A program made the translations under genes and the position numbers. The notes beneath the pieces are model-generated. The model ran no database searches, was not told the origin of the DNA, and saw only the letters and a list, made by a program, of their open reading frames with translations. A DNA stretch of 64,000 nucleotides from Zea mays (lineage: Eukaryota > Streptophyta > Magnoliopsida > Poales > Poaceae). The stretch covers positions 179,215,825-179,279,824 of the forward strand of contig NC_050096.1 of the NCBI RefSeq assembly GCF_902167145.1. Direction: 5' to 3'. Shown here piece after piece: positions 1-11,066 of this stretch (position 1 is the first letter of the stretch; each line of letters starts with the position of its first letter).

Positions 1-328
1 TCTTGTGTCTGAAATGAATTCAAAACTCGCATCGACAGTGCTTTTTAAAATGTCACGATTCGCCTTCTCCGACTAAAAATCCAAAGCCGATCAAATTTCA
101 GGATGATTTATTTTCGAATCACGCGTAGGGAATTATTTCCGAGCAAATTCAAATCAGACTCTCGGCCAAATTTAATCGCTCAATCGTCCATTCGTCCGCA
201 CTCTATTTCGCTCTGTTTTTTCGTAGCGACGAATTCCGCAGGAGCATTTTTACTCTGGAAATAATTTAGCGCGGCATGATTTAGCGTTTTGGGCCAAGCC
301 CATTCTAGCCCAGCCCAGCCCACTAAGG

Positions 329-360
329 AAACCCTAACCCTAGGGCTCCTCTATAAATAT
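329..360 (+). promoter_or_regulatory. Core promoter of the element A LTR: telo-box followed by TATA box
   Basis: A plant telo-box-like run (AAACCCTAACCC, 329-340) lies 11 bp before a consensus TATA box (CTATAAATAT, 351-360). Both are conserved in the right LTR. Transcription would start near 385, placing the U3/R boundary about 0.8 kb into a 6.4 kb LTR and leaving an unusually long R/U5. The promoter call comes from sequence only. Confidence 0.6.
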
Positions 361-1782
361 GAACCCCTCTCCCCTTGCACTTGGCCATTTTTCACTCCCA
401 CCCCTCTAAGTTTTTCAGCCGCCACTCTCTCTTCCTGTTTCTCCTACGCGCAGCAGCAGGCGCCTCTCTTCCTCCCTGCTTCATGGCAGCAGCACGCTGG
501 CGCGCAGGGGCCTCCCATGGCCGCCAGGCTTCCTCAACGCCGGTGCTCCCTGCTCTCCTCCCCATGGGCGCGTCCCCTGCAAGCGAGCAGCGGATCCCCT
601 GTCCCAGCGGCCTCCATGGCGCGAGCTCCATTTTTTTTAGAGCCGCCGAAGCTCCCCATGGCGCCCAAGACTCCCATGGACGCCCAGCTCTCTGCTCCCA
701 CTCCCTCCAGCCGCGCCCTCCCTGTTCCATTGCGTCCTCCCCTTCTTCCACCTCTAGCCGGTGCCCTGCACAGCGACCCGCTCCCCTGGCCCTACCTCGC
801 GCAGAGCAGTTTTCTCTGGGTCCGAGCTCGAGCAGGTGAGGCCGCCGTCGCCCATGGCCGATGCCCTGCTCAGGGGATGAATCCCGCGCTCCCTATGCTG
901 CATCTCCAGCCGGTTTTCGTTCCCCTGCTTTCCGGCCAGCAACCAGCAACGCCAGCAGCACAACACCACACCTGCTGTCCCAGCCACCCCGTCAAGTTCC
1001 CCTTTGCAACTTCCATGGCGCAGGGAAGAACAACAGCCCACCCTCCAAAACACCAAGCCGCGGCAGCAACCTCCATGGCGCCCCTATTTTCCTCCCCTAG
1101 TTGAGCGCCCCTTCTGTTCTCCTCAATGCCCCTTGGCTGTTCGACAAAATGTGCAGCAAGCCGCGCGCTGCAGCAGCCTCCCGTTCGATCTCCACTCCCC
1201 TCGTCGCGTGTCGTCGCTCTCGCGCTCGCTGCGCAGCCCCATCCGCGACACCGTCGAAACCCGTGGTGAGAAAACCCTGCTGCCCTTGCTGCTATGATAT
1301 TTTTTTGTGCTCGGTAAAAATGTTGAACTGTTGCGTGTGTCTAATCGCAGCTAGTGGTCGACGTCGCGCTTCGCGCCTTGCCCGTTCGACGAAATGCCGA
1401 GCCATGTGGACAGCCCATGTGTCTAATCCCGACTCGTTCAGGTTGATTGATTTATAGTTTATAATACATATGCTTTGGTTGATGTCGGGCAGTGCATGTA
1501 TATATGTGGATGTGTGTAATATGTTTCGGATTTACACGTTGGTAGGATCACATTTGTGGTTGGGGAACAAGAGGTTGTTGATGTGTGCGATTTGTAGTTT
1601 GTCTAATTACATTTTGGTCGATGTGGTGTATATTGGTGTTTGAATATGTGTGGGTATAAAATGTTCTGGTTACATGACGTGGCAAGGTCGCATTCACGTT
1701 TTGGTAACCAAATGTGTCGTGCTTGTTTTATGTGATGAGTAAGTCTGGAGATACAAGTAATGTAAGGATTGAATTAGTGCAC

Positions 1783-1801
1783 GTATGTGTGTGTGTGTGT
1801 C
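1783..1801. repeat. (GT)n microsatellite in the element A LTR
   Basis: Short GT run. It is about two repeat units longer than the matching run near 21974-21987 in the other LTR, a replication-slippage difference since insertion. Confidence 0.7.
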
Positions 1802-3139
1802 GTGGTGTATTATGGTAATGGTGGCGTAAGGTGTTTATTTGAGGTGTGCGGGTGTATGCCGTAATATGGTTATACTCGCGACGAAGAAAGATGTATACAT
1901 TGGGTAACACGACACTTAGGTCGCTGTTGTATAATCAAATAAAGGATGTATTATTGAGCATGAGTCAAATGTGGGGTACTAGTGGTACGCTAGGCAGGCG
2001 GTGTCCAAATAAATTAACCGGTTGATGTGGTAGTTGTCGTGCGTGATTTATTGTTAGTGAGTAGTGGGATTATGAGTTATGTAAGGATTATGTTAGAAAC
2101 TAGTAGGCGACATGTAACTGTGTTCGTGTTGCGAATAATAGATCAGTAGGTATTATTGGTGTCATTAGCAAGTAGGATGATTCCTGTGGTGCGATAAATT
2201 TTGAAGGGCGAAGGACATGCATAGTATGTCGATTGAGTTAACCAAAAATGGTGTTAAGTTGAGGTTTATTTGTGCATGGAAAGTAATAATGGTTTAATAC
2301 TTAGAACTCTTAGTCGATAGTAGAAATTGACTTGGCTTAAATAGAGAGGTGGTGACATGCCAAAGTAGTCATCGCTTTCTCTATAATTATAAGTCGAGCC
2401 AGTACACCTTACGCGTTCCTCGAATTTCACCTCGCACATAGTGTACGGTTGGGTTCATTGCTTCGACTAGATGTTTCCGAGAGAACAAGTCGGTTGGTAA
2501 TGCAATTATGTGTAAGGTGTTTATAGTGACGTTTATCCCAAAAGGTGTTAAGTCTGCGCATAAATAAGAGATAAGTGTACTTTGTGTAGTGTGGATTGAT
2601 TTTGAGTGCATATGTCGCAAGAAATGGATTAGTGCGCGTATAGGAGATGAATGTGTGTGATGAAGTGGTGACATGCCTTTGTAGTCATCATGTCGTCTGT
2701 TTGGTGACTTAGCCGAATGTCGTGAAGAAATGTCGCTTACCTATGTGTTAATATTGTTACTCGGCGACTCTGTATAAATTTCCATGTGAAGTATGATTGA
2801 ATTAGTCTATGTTTGCGATGTGTGGTGTAGTGGTGGTATGAAAAATGGGTTAGGAATCGATCGGCCAAATGCCAAGTTTGGTTAGAGTTGTTTTGTTACT
2901 TGGGAATGTGTGGTGAAGTGATGGCATGACTACGTAGCCGTCACGTCATCTATTATGTGACTATGCTTAAGTGTGTCTTGATATAAGTTAGAGTAAGTCA
3001 AGTCTCTAAAATATGGAAATTCTTGAATTGTATAGAAGCTAAAATGTATTAATTGCTGTTTTGGGCTGCACGTACTGTTTTCGGTGTGTTGTATGTTTGA
3101 TGAACTAAATTATGTTTTCTGTAGATATGTGCTATAGAA

Positions 3140-3960
3140 AAGTGGTATATAACTTTATTATCTTGCTGGTGTTAAAATTTGACAGCCATAGGTCTGACCG
3201 TTTAGGAGTTATGCTTTTTACAAATTCAGTAACTGAATCTGTCCAAATTCTGTACAGATTTCAGAAACTGCTTTGTTTGCTCAATTTAATGTTGCAATCA
3301 GTTCATGGTCGTTATAAGAAAGTTGTAGATGCTTTTCTTATCTTGCTTGTGTTAAAATTTCACAACCATAGGCCTGACAGTTTAAGAGTTATGAATTTTT
3401 CAAACTGTTGCTGTGTTCTGTCCACTGACAGAACATGTTTCGAAAACTGAATTGTTTGATTCAGTTCAGCATAGAATCACTTCTTTGTGATTATAAAAGT
3501 TGTGTAGTACTTTTGCTGAGCTTTCCAAAAAGTCTTGGATCACTCTTTTTGGTGATCTGAAGCTTGAGTTATGGATGTTTAAAGTGTGAAGACTGAATCT
3601 GTCCAGTTCTGGACAGCACAGCCTTCATAGTGTATTTTACCCTTGATACATGTTAAACCAGCCAGTGATGTTTATAAATAATTTGTAGAACATTTAATTA
3701 GCTTTCCAGAAAGTCTAAGGTCACTTTGTTTGGATGTCTGAATCTTCAGTTATGAATTTTTAAAATCACAAGTCTGAATCTGTCCAAATCTGGACAACGT
3801 TGTTGTGTTAACACCTTTTGACCTTGCTAAGTGTTTAATCATGCTGTGATGACAATACCAAAGTTATAAAGAACTTTTCAATCTGTCTAGAAAGTCCTAG
3901 TTTACTATTTGTGGGTAAATATCTTGTGAGTTATGACTGAAACAAGTGACTGCTGTATTG
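3140..3960 (+). repeat. Degenerate ~180-bp tandem repeats in the element A LTR
   Basis: About five diverged modules follow each other. Each has a 'TTGTAGA.CTTTT' start, a 'CTTTCCA.AAAGTC' or 'TTAAAATTT' middle, a 'GTTATGAATTTTT' segment, and a closing 'GAATCTGTCCA..TCTGGACAG' short inverted repeat (for example near 3598-3614 and 3777-3795). The copy in the other LTR is at about 23330-24150. The open frame at 3112-3450 simply spans two modules and is not evidence of a protein. Confidence 0.6.
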
Positions 3961-4538
3961 CTGTACAAAAATTCTGCTAGTGCGCTTTTGATTGTTTAGT
4001 TCACCCTTCTCGCTAAAAATGTTTGGTTTGCTCTTAAGTAATGTAGACTTGTCATGGCTAAGCTAGAGATGACAGGTATGTCTTGTTTTATATGTTCCTT
4101 TCTCTAGTGATTGCGATATAGGAGTTCCATAGATATTGACGCTTATGTCCTCTATTGAATTTGTGTTGTCAGTGATGCTTGTGCGCGATCAATAGGCGAA
4201 CTAATAAAAAGCCGTATCCAAATAAACAAAATGCGCGTACTTGTGATGTCGTAGTTGTGTTGCGTAAATAAATAAAATAGTGTTGTCTTTTTAAAGGTGT
4301 TAATGCTGGACGCCGATAACGTGTAGATAACGAATGCTAGCGTATGGTTGTCTACGGTGCCTTCCAAATTAAATGTTAGTTCGCTACCGTGTATTTATAT
4401 ATCTTGTGATATTTTTCATGGTATTCATACATATGCATCCTGCATCTCATTTATGACCGAGAGGTGGTGATCGTGCACGTGATGTGGTGCCAACCACAAG
4501 ATGCAGTTGGTGGACGACCTGAAGACTGATGGACTTAA

Positions 4539-4543
4539 CCAGT
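4539..4543. other. Target-site duplication of element E, left copy (CCAGT)
   Basis: CCAGT precedes the TG of E's left LTR and recurs at 16690-16694 right after the CA of its right LTR. The unoccupied site is visible at 24729-24733 in element A's other LTR, where CCAGT occurs once and the flanks are continuous. Confidence 0.97.
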
Positions 4544-6282
4544 TGTCGGCGTTTCGAGACCGGGGGGTCCCTAAGCCGACGAGTGAGTGTGCTGCGTGTC
4601 CCAGCCCAGATGGGTCGAGCGCGTGGGCGAGCGCGAAGGGGGGAGAGGCGAGGTGGCCGGAGACGGGCGTGAGAGAGGTGGAAGTCCCGCGGCCTTCGTG
4701 TTCGTCCCGCGCCCAGGTCGGGTGCGCTTGCAGTAGGGGGGTTACAAGCGTCCACGCGGGTGAGGGAAGCGAGCGGCCCCAAGAGAGCGCATGTCCCGTC
4801 CTCGGTCCCGCGCGGCCAACCCTCTCTAAGAAGGCCTTGGTCCTTCCTTTTATAGTCGTAAGGAGAGGATCCAGGTGTACAATGGGGGTGTAGCAGAGTG
4901 CTACGTGTCTAGCGGAGGGAGAGCTAGCGCCCTAAGTACATGCCAATGTGGCAGCCGGAGAGATCTTGGCACCCTGCTGGTGTGATGTCGTGGCTGTCGG
5001 AGAAGCAACGGAGCTTGGCGGAAGGACAGCTGTCGGAGCGGTCGAGTCCTTGCTGACGTCCACCTGCTTCCGTAAGAGAGCTGAGAGCCGCCGCCGTCAT
5101 AGAGCTTGGGAGGCGCCATCATTGCCTATCTGGCGGAGCTGGCCAGATGGGACACCGGTCTTGTTCTCTGCGGCCCGAGTCGGCTCGGGGTAGAGTGGTG
5201 ATGGCGCTCCCTGTTGATGTGGCGGGCCCGCGCCCGAGGTCGGGCGACGTGGGGGCTCCTCCGAAGCTGGGGTCGAATCTGTCTTCCGTTGCCGAGGCCG
5301 AGTCCGAGCCCCTGGGTCGGGCGAGGCGGAAGTCGTTCGGCAGAGGCTAGGGCGGAGTCCGAGCCCTGGGGTCGGGCGAGGCGGAGTTCGTCGTCTTCCG
5401 GGGCCGAGCCCGAGTCCGAGCCCTGGGGTCGGGCGGAGCGGAGTTCGCCGTCTTCCGGGTCTTAGCCCGAGTCCGAGCCCTGGGGTCGGGCGGAGCGGAG
5501 TTCGCCGTCTTCCGGGTCTTAGCCCGAGTCCGAGCCCTGGGGTCGGGCGGAGCGGAGTTCGCCGTCTTCCGGGTCTTAGCCCGAGTCCGAGCCCTGGGGT
5601 CGGGCGGAGCGGAGTTCGCCGTCTTCCGGGTCTTAGCCCGAGTCCGAGCCCTAGGGTCGGGCGGAGCGGAGTTCGCCGTCTTCCGGGTCTTAGCCCGAGT
5701 CCGAGCCCTGGGGTCGGGCGGAGCGGAGTTCGCCGTCTTCCGGGTCTTAGCCGAGTCCGAGCCCTGGGGTCGGGCGGAGCGGAGTTCCCTATGGCGCCCT
5801 TGGCGAGGCCTGACTGCCTGTCAGACTCACTCTGCCGAGTGGCACTGCAGTCGGAGTGGCGCAGGCGGCGCTGTCCTTCTGTCTGACCGGTCAGTGGAGC
5901 GGCAGAGTGACGGCGGTCACTTCGGCTCTGCCGGGGGGCGCGCGTCAGGATAGAGGTGTCAGGCCACCTTTGCGTTAAATGCTCCTGCAACTCGGTCAGT
6001 CGGTGCGGCGATTTAGTCAGGGTTGCTTCTTAGCGAAGCCAAGGCCTCGGGCGAGCCGGAGATGTGTCCGCCGTTAAAAGGGGGGCCTCGGGCGAGACGG
6101 AAGTCCCTCGAGGTCGGCTGCCCGAGTCCGAGGCTAGGCTCGGGTGAAGCGTGATCGAGTCACTCGTATGGACTGATCCCTGACTTAATCGCACCCATCA
6201 GGCCTCTGCAACTTTATGCTGATGGGGGTTACCAGCTGAGAATTAGGCGTCTTGAGGGTACCCCTAATTATGGTCCCCGACA
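4544..6282 (-). repeat. Element E 3' LTR
   Basis: Starts TGTCGGCG and ends CCCCGACA on the plus strand. It pairs with 14950-16689. A TATA box on the minus strand (CTATAAAAGG, plus 4845-4854) fits leftward transcription. It is one base shorter than its partner because of a single-base deletion near 5750 in the last tandem unit. Confidence 0.96.
5405..5789. repeat. 57-bp tandem array inside the E 3' LTR
   Basis: Units beginning TTAGCCCGAGTCCGAGCCC start at 5462, 5519, 5576, 5633, 5690 and 5747, after one diverged leading unit. The period is exactly 57 bp (19 codons), so long artefactual open frames run through it on both strands. The other LTR has the same number of units. Confidence 0.93.
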
Positions 6283-6300
6283 GTAGCCCCCGAGCCTCGA
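6283..6300 (-). promoter_or_regulatory. Element E polypurine tract
   Basis: Minus-strand reading is CGAGGCTCGGGGGCTAC, directly abutting the 3' LTR. The position and purine richness fit plus-strand DNA priming. Confidence 0.75.
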
Positions 6301-7575
6301 AGGGAGTGTTAGCACTCGCTTGGAGGCTTTCGTCGCACTTTTTTGCAAGGGGACCAGCCTTCCTCGGTTGCATTTCATTCCGGTGGGTGCGCGCGAGCGC
6401 ACCCGCCGGGTGTAGCCTCCGAGGCCTCGGAGGAGTGGTTTCACTCCTTCGAGGTCTTAATGCCTTGCGTAACGCTTCGGCTGGTCTGGTCGTTCCCTCA
6501 TGCGAACTGGCCGTAGCCTGGGTGCACGGTCGGGGCCCAAGTTCTCGGGCTGGTATGTTGACGTTGTCAACGGTTCGGCCGGAGCCGGGTTTGCGAGAGC
6601 AGCCCCCGAGCCTCCACACAGGGCGAGAGGACGATCAGGGACAGACTCGACTTTTTGCATACGCCCCTACGTCGCCTTTCCGCAAGGAGGAGGGGGGGAG
6701 TGCGCCATGTTACCCTCGATGGGCACCGAACATGGTGTCTCCGGTGAGCTGCAAGCGGGTAATCCGAGTGGACGTCCGTGCCCCGTTCGTTGGGGGTCGG
6801 CTAGGGGCCCAGAGGCACGCCCAAAAGTACCTGCGGGTGATCTGCCGGACCCGGTCCCCTGGCGACGGGGTCCGAGGGCTCGATGCCTCCCTCCGATGGG
6901 ATTCCGTTACAAGATCGCTCCTGCTGGTCTCGGAAATGTCCTAGGGTACCTCGGGAGCGCAGCCCGAGCCTCGGTTATGTATCGAACGTACCCCTGGTCA
7001 TCCCTCGCTCGGCGTCTGAGGCGACTGTGAACCCTTCGGGGGCCAGCCTTCGAACCTCTGATCAGTAATGGGCGCGGAGCCCGAGTAGCCTGAGGCGGCC
7101 ATGGAGCCCTTCGGGGGGCCGGCCTTCGAACCCCTGACCAGTAGTGGGTGTTGGGCCCACGCGATCTGAGGCGACTGTTGAACCCTTCGGAGGGCCAGCC
7201 TTCGAACCTCTGATCAGTAGGGGGGCTCGGAGCCCGGTTCCTTCACAGGGAAGGATCCTTTTCGGGGTATCCCCCTTTCCCGGTCCCTGTTGTAAGAGAT
7301 AGAGAAAGAGGAAAAAAAAGGAAAAGGATACGAAATCGAACGACGTGGCGTACCTTTTTTTTTGGCGCGGTTATTACGGCGAAGGCGAAGCGTCGTCCGC
7401 TTCCCCTGCCAGAAGCACCGCCTGTCCTACCGCGGAGTTAATGCGATGGGGCGAGTGGTTGGCGGGGCGGCCGTTGCGCGTGTGCGAGCCGTTCGAGGGA
7501 CGGCTATTTTGCATCGCGCTTTTTGAATCCTGCGTCCGGTCCGGGCAGAGCGCTGGAAACGGTTTCACCCTGGCC
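6301..7575. other. Non-coding stretch of E between PPT and antisense gene
   Basis: GC-rich sequence with no convincing reading frame. It includes the 74-76 bp tandem repeat at 7018-7232 and, at its right end, the promoter of the antisense gene. For the minus-strand genomic RNA it is 3' leader next to the PPT. Confidence 0.6.
7018..7232. repeat. Three-copy ~75-bp tandem repeat in element E
   Basis: Units starting GAGGCG(A/G)C occur at 7018, 7092 and 7168. They share 'ACCCTTCGG', 'GGCC(A/G)GCCTTCGAAC' and 'CTGA(T/C)CAGTA'. They lie upstream of the antisense gene's TATA box. Confidence 0.8.
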
Positions 7576-7586
7576 TTTATATACTC
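7575..7586 (+). promoter_or_regulatory. TATA box of the antisense gene in E
   Basis: CTTTATATACTC on the plus strand lies about 140 bp before the ATG at 7723, a normal plant spacing. The element's own genomic transcript runs the other way, so this looks like a private promoter. Confidence 0.6.
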
Positions 7587-7722
7587 GGGAGAGAACCTGG
7601 TGACGGCTCTTCGCTCCACTTCCTGCCTCTTTCTTTAGGTTTTCGCAACCCGAGAGGCTTTGACCAGAGGAGAGGAAACCGCCATTCCTGCCCCTTGCGC
7701 CGCCATCCTTTCCGCCTTGCTG

Positions 7723-10700
7723 ATGGCTGACCGAGTGACCATCATCTCCCCGCGCGATCCATGGCCATTTTCCACGGTGACGGCGAGCGATCTGGAGGAG
7801 CTGGTTGGCGAAGGTTTGCTTCGCCCTCTCACCGACGGGCAGCGACCTGAGTGGATTCCTCCCACGGGCGGAGTCGCTCCATCCCCACCACCGGGGTACG
7901 TCGTGAGCTTCATCTCCTTCCACGAGCGGGGATTCGGCGTGCCGACCGGCCGCTTCATGCGGGCAATCCTGTTCCACTATGGGGTGGAGTTGCACAACCT
8001 CTCCCCCAATTCCATCTCGCAGGCCGCTATCTTCGTAGCGGTGTGCGAAGGGTATTTGGGGATCGCTCCCCATTGGGATTTGTGGACCCATCTCTTCCTC
8101 GCCGAGCCTTTCGCCTTGCCGACGGGGGAGAGGAAGGTCCGTGCAGCGGTGCGGGCCGGCGGCTGCACTCTCTTGCTGAGGCAGTCGCGGGCGTCGCAGT
8201 ACATTCCTGCCATCCTTGCGTCCTCGAACAAGGGGTGGCAGCGCCGGGGGTTCTACCTCCGGAACGACGGCGAGTTGCTCCCACCGTTCTCCCAGTGGGT
8301 AGTCACCGCCGCCACCGACGCCTGGCGTCACGAGACCCCGCACGAGAGACAGAAAAATCCCGAACCCCTCCTCGAGGCCCTGAAGGTGTTGCGGGAGGGG
8401 GGACACACCGCTGCGGGAGTGATTGCCGCCATCCACCGTCGGAGAGTGCTTCCCTTGGCGGAGCGGCGGCTGCCGCTTTGGGAGATGACCCCGGAGGCCG
8501 ACTGGGAGGGCTCGCGAATGTCCCCTGATCCTCTTCCTTTCGACGCCCTTCAATGGCAGGTGTCGGCTGCGATGGGGAAGCCGGACTCCCACGCCTACTC
8601 CCAGCTTCGAATGCGCCCCGACCAGGGGTGCGTAAATCTGGTGAGTGTCCACTCCCTCCTCCTTCATACATCGGGTTGCTCTGGGTTCTTATGGTTGGGT
8701 TTCTTTCTCCCCTTTTTTAGGAGGTGGGGTGGCACAAACCCTCCCGGCCACGGGTCCCGGAGGACGCGGTGGACCGAGCAGCGCGGCGGGTCGCCGCGGA
8801 GGAGAAGAAGAAGAAGAAGGACGCGGAGAAGGCCCGGGCCCACGAGCGGAGGCGGGCTCGGGATGCCTTGGAGAAGCGCCGTCGCCAGCAGGAGAGGGAC
8901 GGACTCCCGAGGGAGCCGTCGCCGGAGACGCCCGACGACGACGATGACGATGATGATGAAGAGGAGGATGACATGGCCGCCCGTCTCGGCCTCAGCCCCG
9001 GCTTGGGGTGTGGCCAGGAGCCGTCGAGCCAGCCCCCGAGCGGGCCGACTCCCTCAGCCCCCGAAGTTGGGGCGTCGAGGTCCCGGCCCGAGGCACGGGG
9101 GCGATCCGAGAGGTCACCTGACCCCTCAGCCGGAGGAGCTGAGGTGGCTCCGGAGGGCCAGGTCAGGGCGTCTGTTCCCCAGGGGCCGCCGCTCGTGCCG
9201 GCGGCGCATGGGGGTGACCCTCAAGTCATCGCGGCCATGCCCGGGCAATCTGCTTCCCGGGCGCCCAAAACAAGGGTGGCGCCAAAGGTGCCGGCGAAGC
9301 GGACCTCGGCGGCTGTTTCGGGAGCCGGGATCCAAGAAGGCTCCCCCCAGGCGCGGTGGATCATGGCCCGAAGTGGGTGAGTATCTCAGACTGTCTTCGT
9401 CTTGGCTTCCCAGTCATATGCTTCGGCTGTGATTTTCCCTTCCTCTTCTTTTTTCTTTTTTTATATCCAGCAAGCGAAGCCATGGCCAGACTGACCTGGC
9501 ACCCCGGAAGGTCCTTAAGACGGCGCCGGACTGCGCGGCCAGCGCTGCCCCAGGTCTCGTTGTTCAGCCGACCCTTTCGCAGGGCGTTCCACCGCAGGGG
9601 GTTCGGGCGTCGCCTGCCTCCGGGGAGCGGGCTCCCGAGGCTGGCTCTACTGCCGAGGCGGCCATCGTGATTGGGGAGGCGGCCGACGCCGACGTGGCCC
9701 CGAGCCCGCCTGTCGTGTCGACCACGCCGGCGCCCGTTGCTGCCGAAGTCGCCGCCGCCCCAGTCGGAGGGCGACCAGTTGCCGCCAGCGTCGGGATGGC
9801 CGACGTGTTGGCGCCCAGTGCCTCAGAAGAGGTGGGCGTGGGCGCGCGGTCCGTCCATCCGGGCGGCGGCCTCGTCGCCGTGCGGCGGAGCCCCGAGGCC
9901 CGGCGTCAACTGCTCCGATTCCGGACCCGCGAGGCCTCGGACCCTGTCTTCGTCCTCGACGATGAACAGGAGGACCAGTCCTGGGATGAGCTCCGCGAGC
10001 GCGCTGAAGCAACCGTGGGGTCGCTCCGGTCGTCGCTGGAGGTTCTCTGCAGGGATGTCCCCAAAATCCTCCAGGTAACAGTTTTAGGCATACCTTTTCC
10101 TTTCTGCGAGCGAGGCGTTCGTCGTGACGCCCTGTCTCCTTCCTCCAGGACCTGACGGATCGGAGCGCCGCCAAGTCGTCATTCATCCGCCGCGAGGCCG
10201 ATGTCTGGGGCTCGCTGCGATCCCTGAGGACCTCGCTTGCCGGGGCTACTGCGCGCCTTTCTCAGCAGGATGCCAAGGTAGCGGACCTCCAGTTGCTCTG
10301 CGCTGACTTGAGAGCCGAGGCGGCAGCAGCGCGCACGGAGGCGCAACGGCAGCGGTCGGAGTTCGCCCAGGTCATCGAGGAGCGGGACCAGTCTCGGGGC
10401 CGGGCTGCCGAGGCCGAAAGCCGAGCTGAGACCCTCGCGACCGACCTAGCCGCGGCCCAGGCCGCGGCCTCGGAGCAGCGTGCCCGAGCCGGAGGTACGC
10501 CTTGGCCCTCCCTGGTTCTTGTCCTTGTCCGTTTTCCCTGCTTGTGCTTGAGGTCTTTCTTCTGGTCGTTCGCAGAGCTTGAGTCCGCCCTTGACGAGTC
10601 CGCCAAGGCGCTCGCCGAGGCGCTTGCCGGAGCCGCCGAGCAGAGGGAGGCTGACCTTGCGGCCATGTCCGAGGCCGTCTCGGACGTTTATCGTAACCTC

Positions 10701-11066
10701 GGCTCCGGCGATGTCCCTTCAGGAAGCTCCCCTCGAAGCCGCCTTCAAGCCTTGGGTGATCACGCGTGCGGCAAAGTCCGCGAGGCGCTGCACCACGGCG
10801 TCAGGCGGGCCTTCGCCTTGCTCGCTTCCCACTACGTTGTGGACCTGGAGCGGGTTAGTGAGGGGTACTGTCTTCCTGACGAAGACGAAGCTGCCCTGGC
10901 AGAAGTCCAGCGGCTCGACGCGGTCGCCGCGGGTCCGAGCGCGGCGCTGGCGACCACCTTTGAGGCGGAGATCCTTCCCCCTGTGTCGTCACCGGAGGCC
11001 GAGATGGACCTTACCGACGGCGGGGACGGTGCTGAGGGCGCGGCTCCTTCCCAAGGCGGCGCCTAA
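7723..11066 (+). CDS. Antisense five-exon gene in E (Transposase_28 / 'putative gypsy type transposon' family)
   Basis: Predicted exons are 7723-8640, 8721-9376, 9471-10074, 10149-10494 and 10576-11066. All introns are GT-AG and the joined frame stays open for 1004 codons. The ATG (TGATGG context) is the first good one after the TATA box. Residues about 60-190 carry 'FHERGFGVP' and 'YGVELHNLSPNSI', which I recognise as the domain named putative gypsy type transposon (PF04195). A Lys/Glu/Arg-rich coil and an acidic run (eight Asp then Glu/Asp) follow near 330-390, then a Pro/Ala/Ser-rich linker, a second coiled coil at about 727-860 encoded by exons 4-5, and an acidic C terminus. Molecular function is unknown. 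The gene lies opposite to gag-pol, between the pol stub and the 3' LTR. Splice sites are predicted by eye; the consistent phase across four introns is the main support. Confidence 0.78.

Larger units (their letters stand above)
1..4543 (+). mobile_element. Element A, 5' LTR (first part; start lies before the window)
   Basis: Nearly the same sequence recurs at 20190-24733 with roughly 1-2% substitutions, so these are the two LTRs of one element. By alignment to the right copy, about 406 bp of this LTR lie left of the window. The LTR resumes at 16695 after the nested element E. It has a GC-rich promoter-proximal third (about 290-1300) and an AT-rich remainder with degenerate internal repeats. 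No reading frame is preserved between the copies except by common descent. It looks like the LTR of a coding-free, very-long-LTR gypsy derivative. Confidence 0.85.

Noticed and set aside
329..345. Telomere-like AAACCCTAACCCTAGGG
   Set aside because: A single copy inside an LTR promoter is a telo-box, not telomeric or interstitial telomere repeat.
289..1104. 271-codon open frame after the TATA region of A's LTR
   Set aside because: The matching frame in the other LTR stops after 132 codons, composition is GC-rich low complexity (Pro/Ala/Ser), and there is no domain.
5405..5789. CRISPR-like regular repeats
   Set aside because: Units are contiguous with no unique spacers, there are no cas genes, and the context is a plant LTR.
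5097..5990. 297- and 290-codon minus frames (also 15525-16397) with Arg/Thr/Pro-rich 19-residue repeats
   Set aside because: They are produced by the 57-bp tandem array being a multiple of three and shift frame between the two LTRs.
7504..8667. 387-codon minus-strand frame
   Set aside because: Shadow of exon 1 of the antisense gene in E; no recognisable domain.
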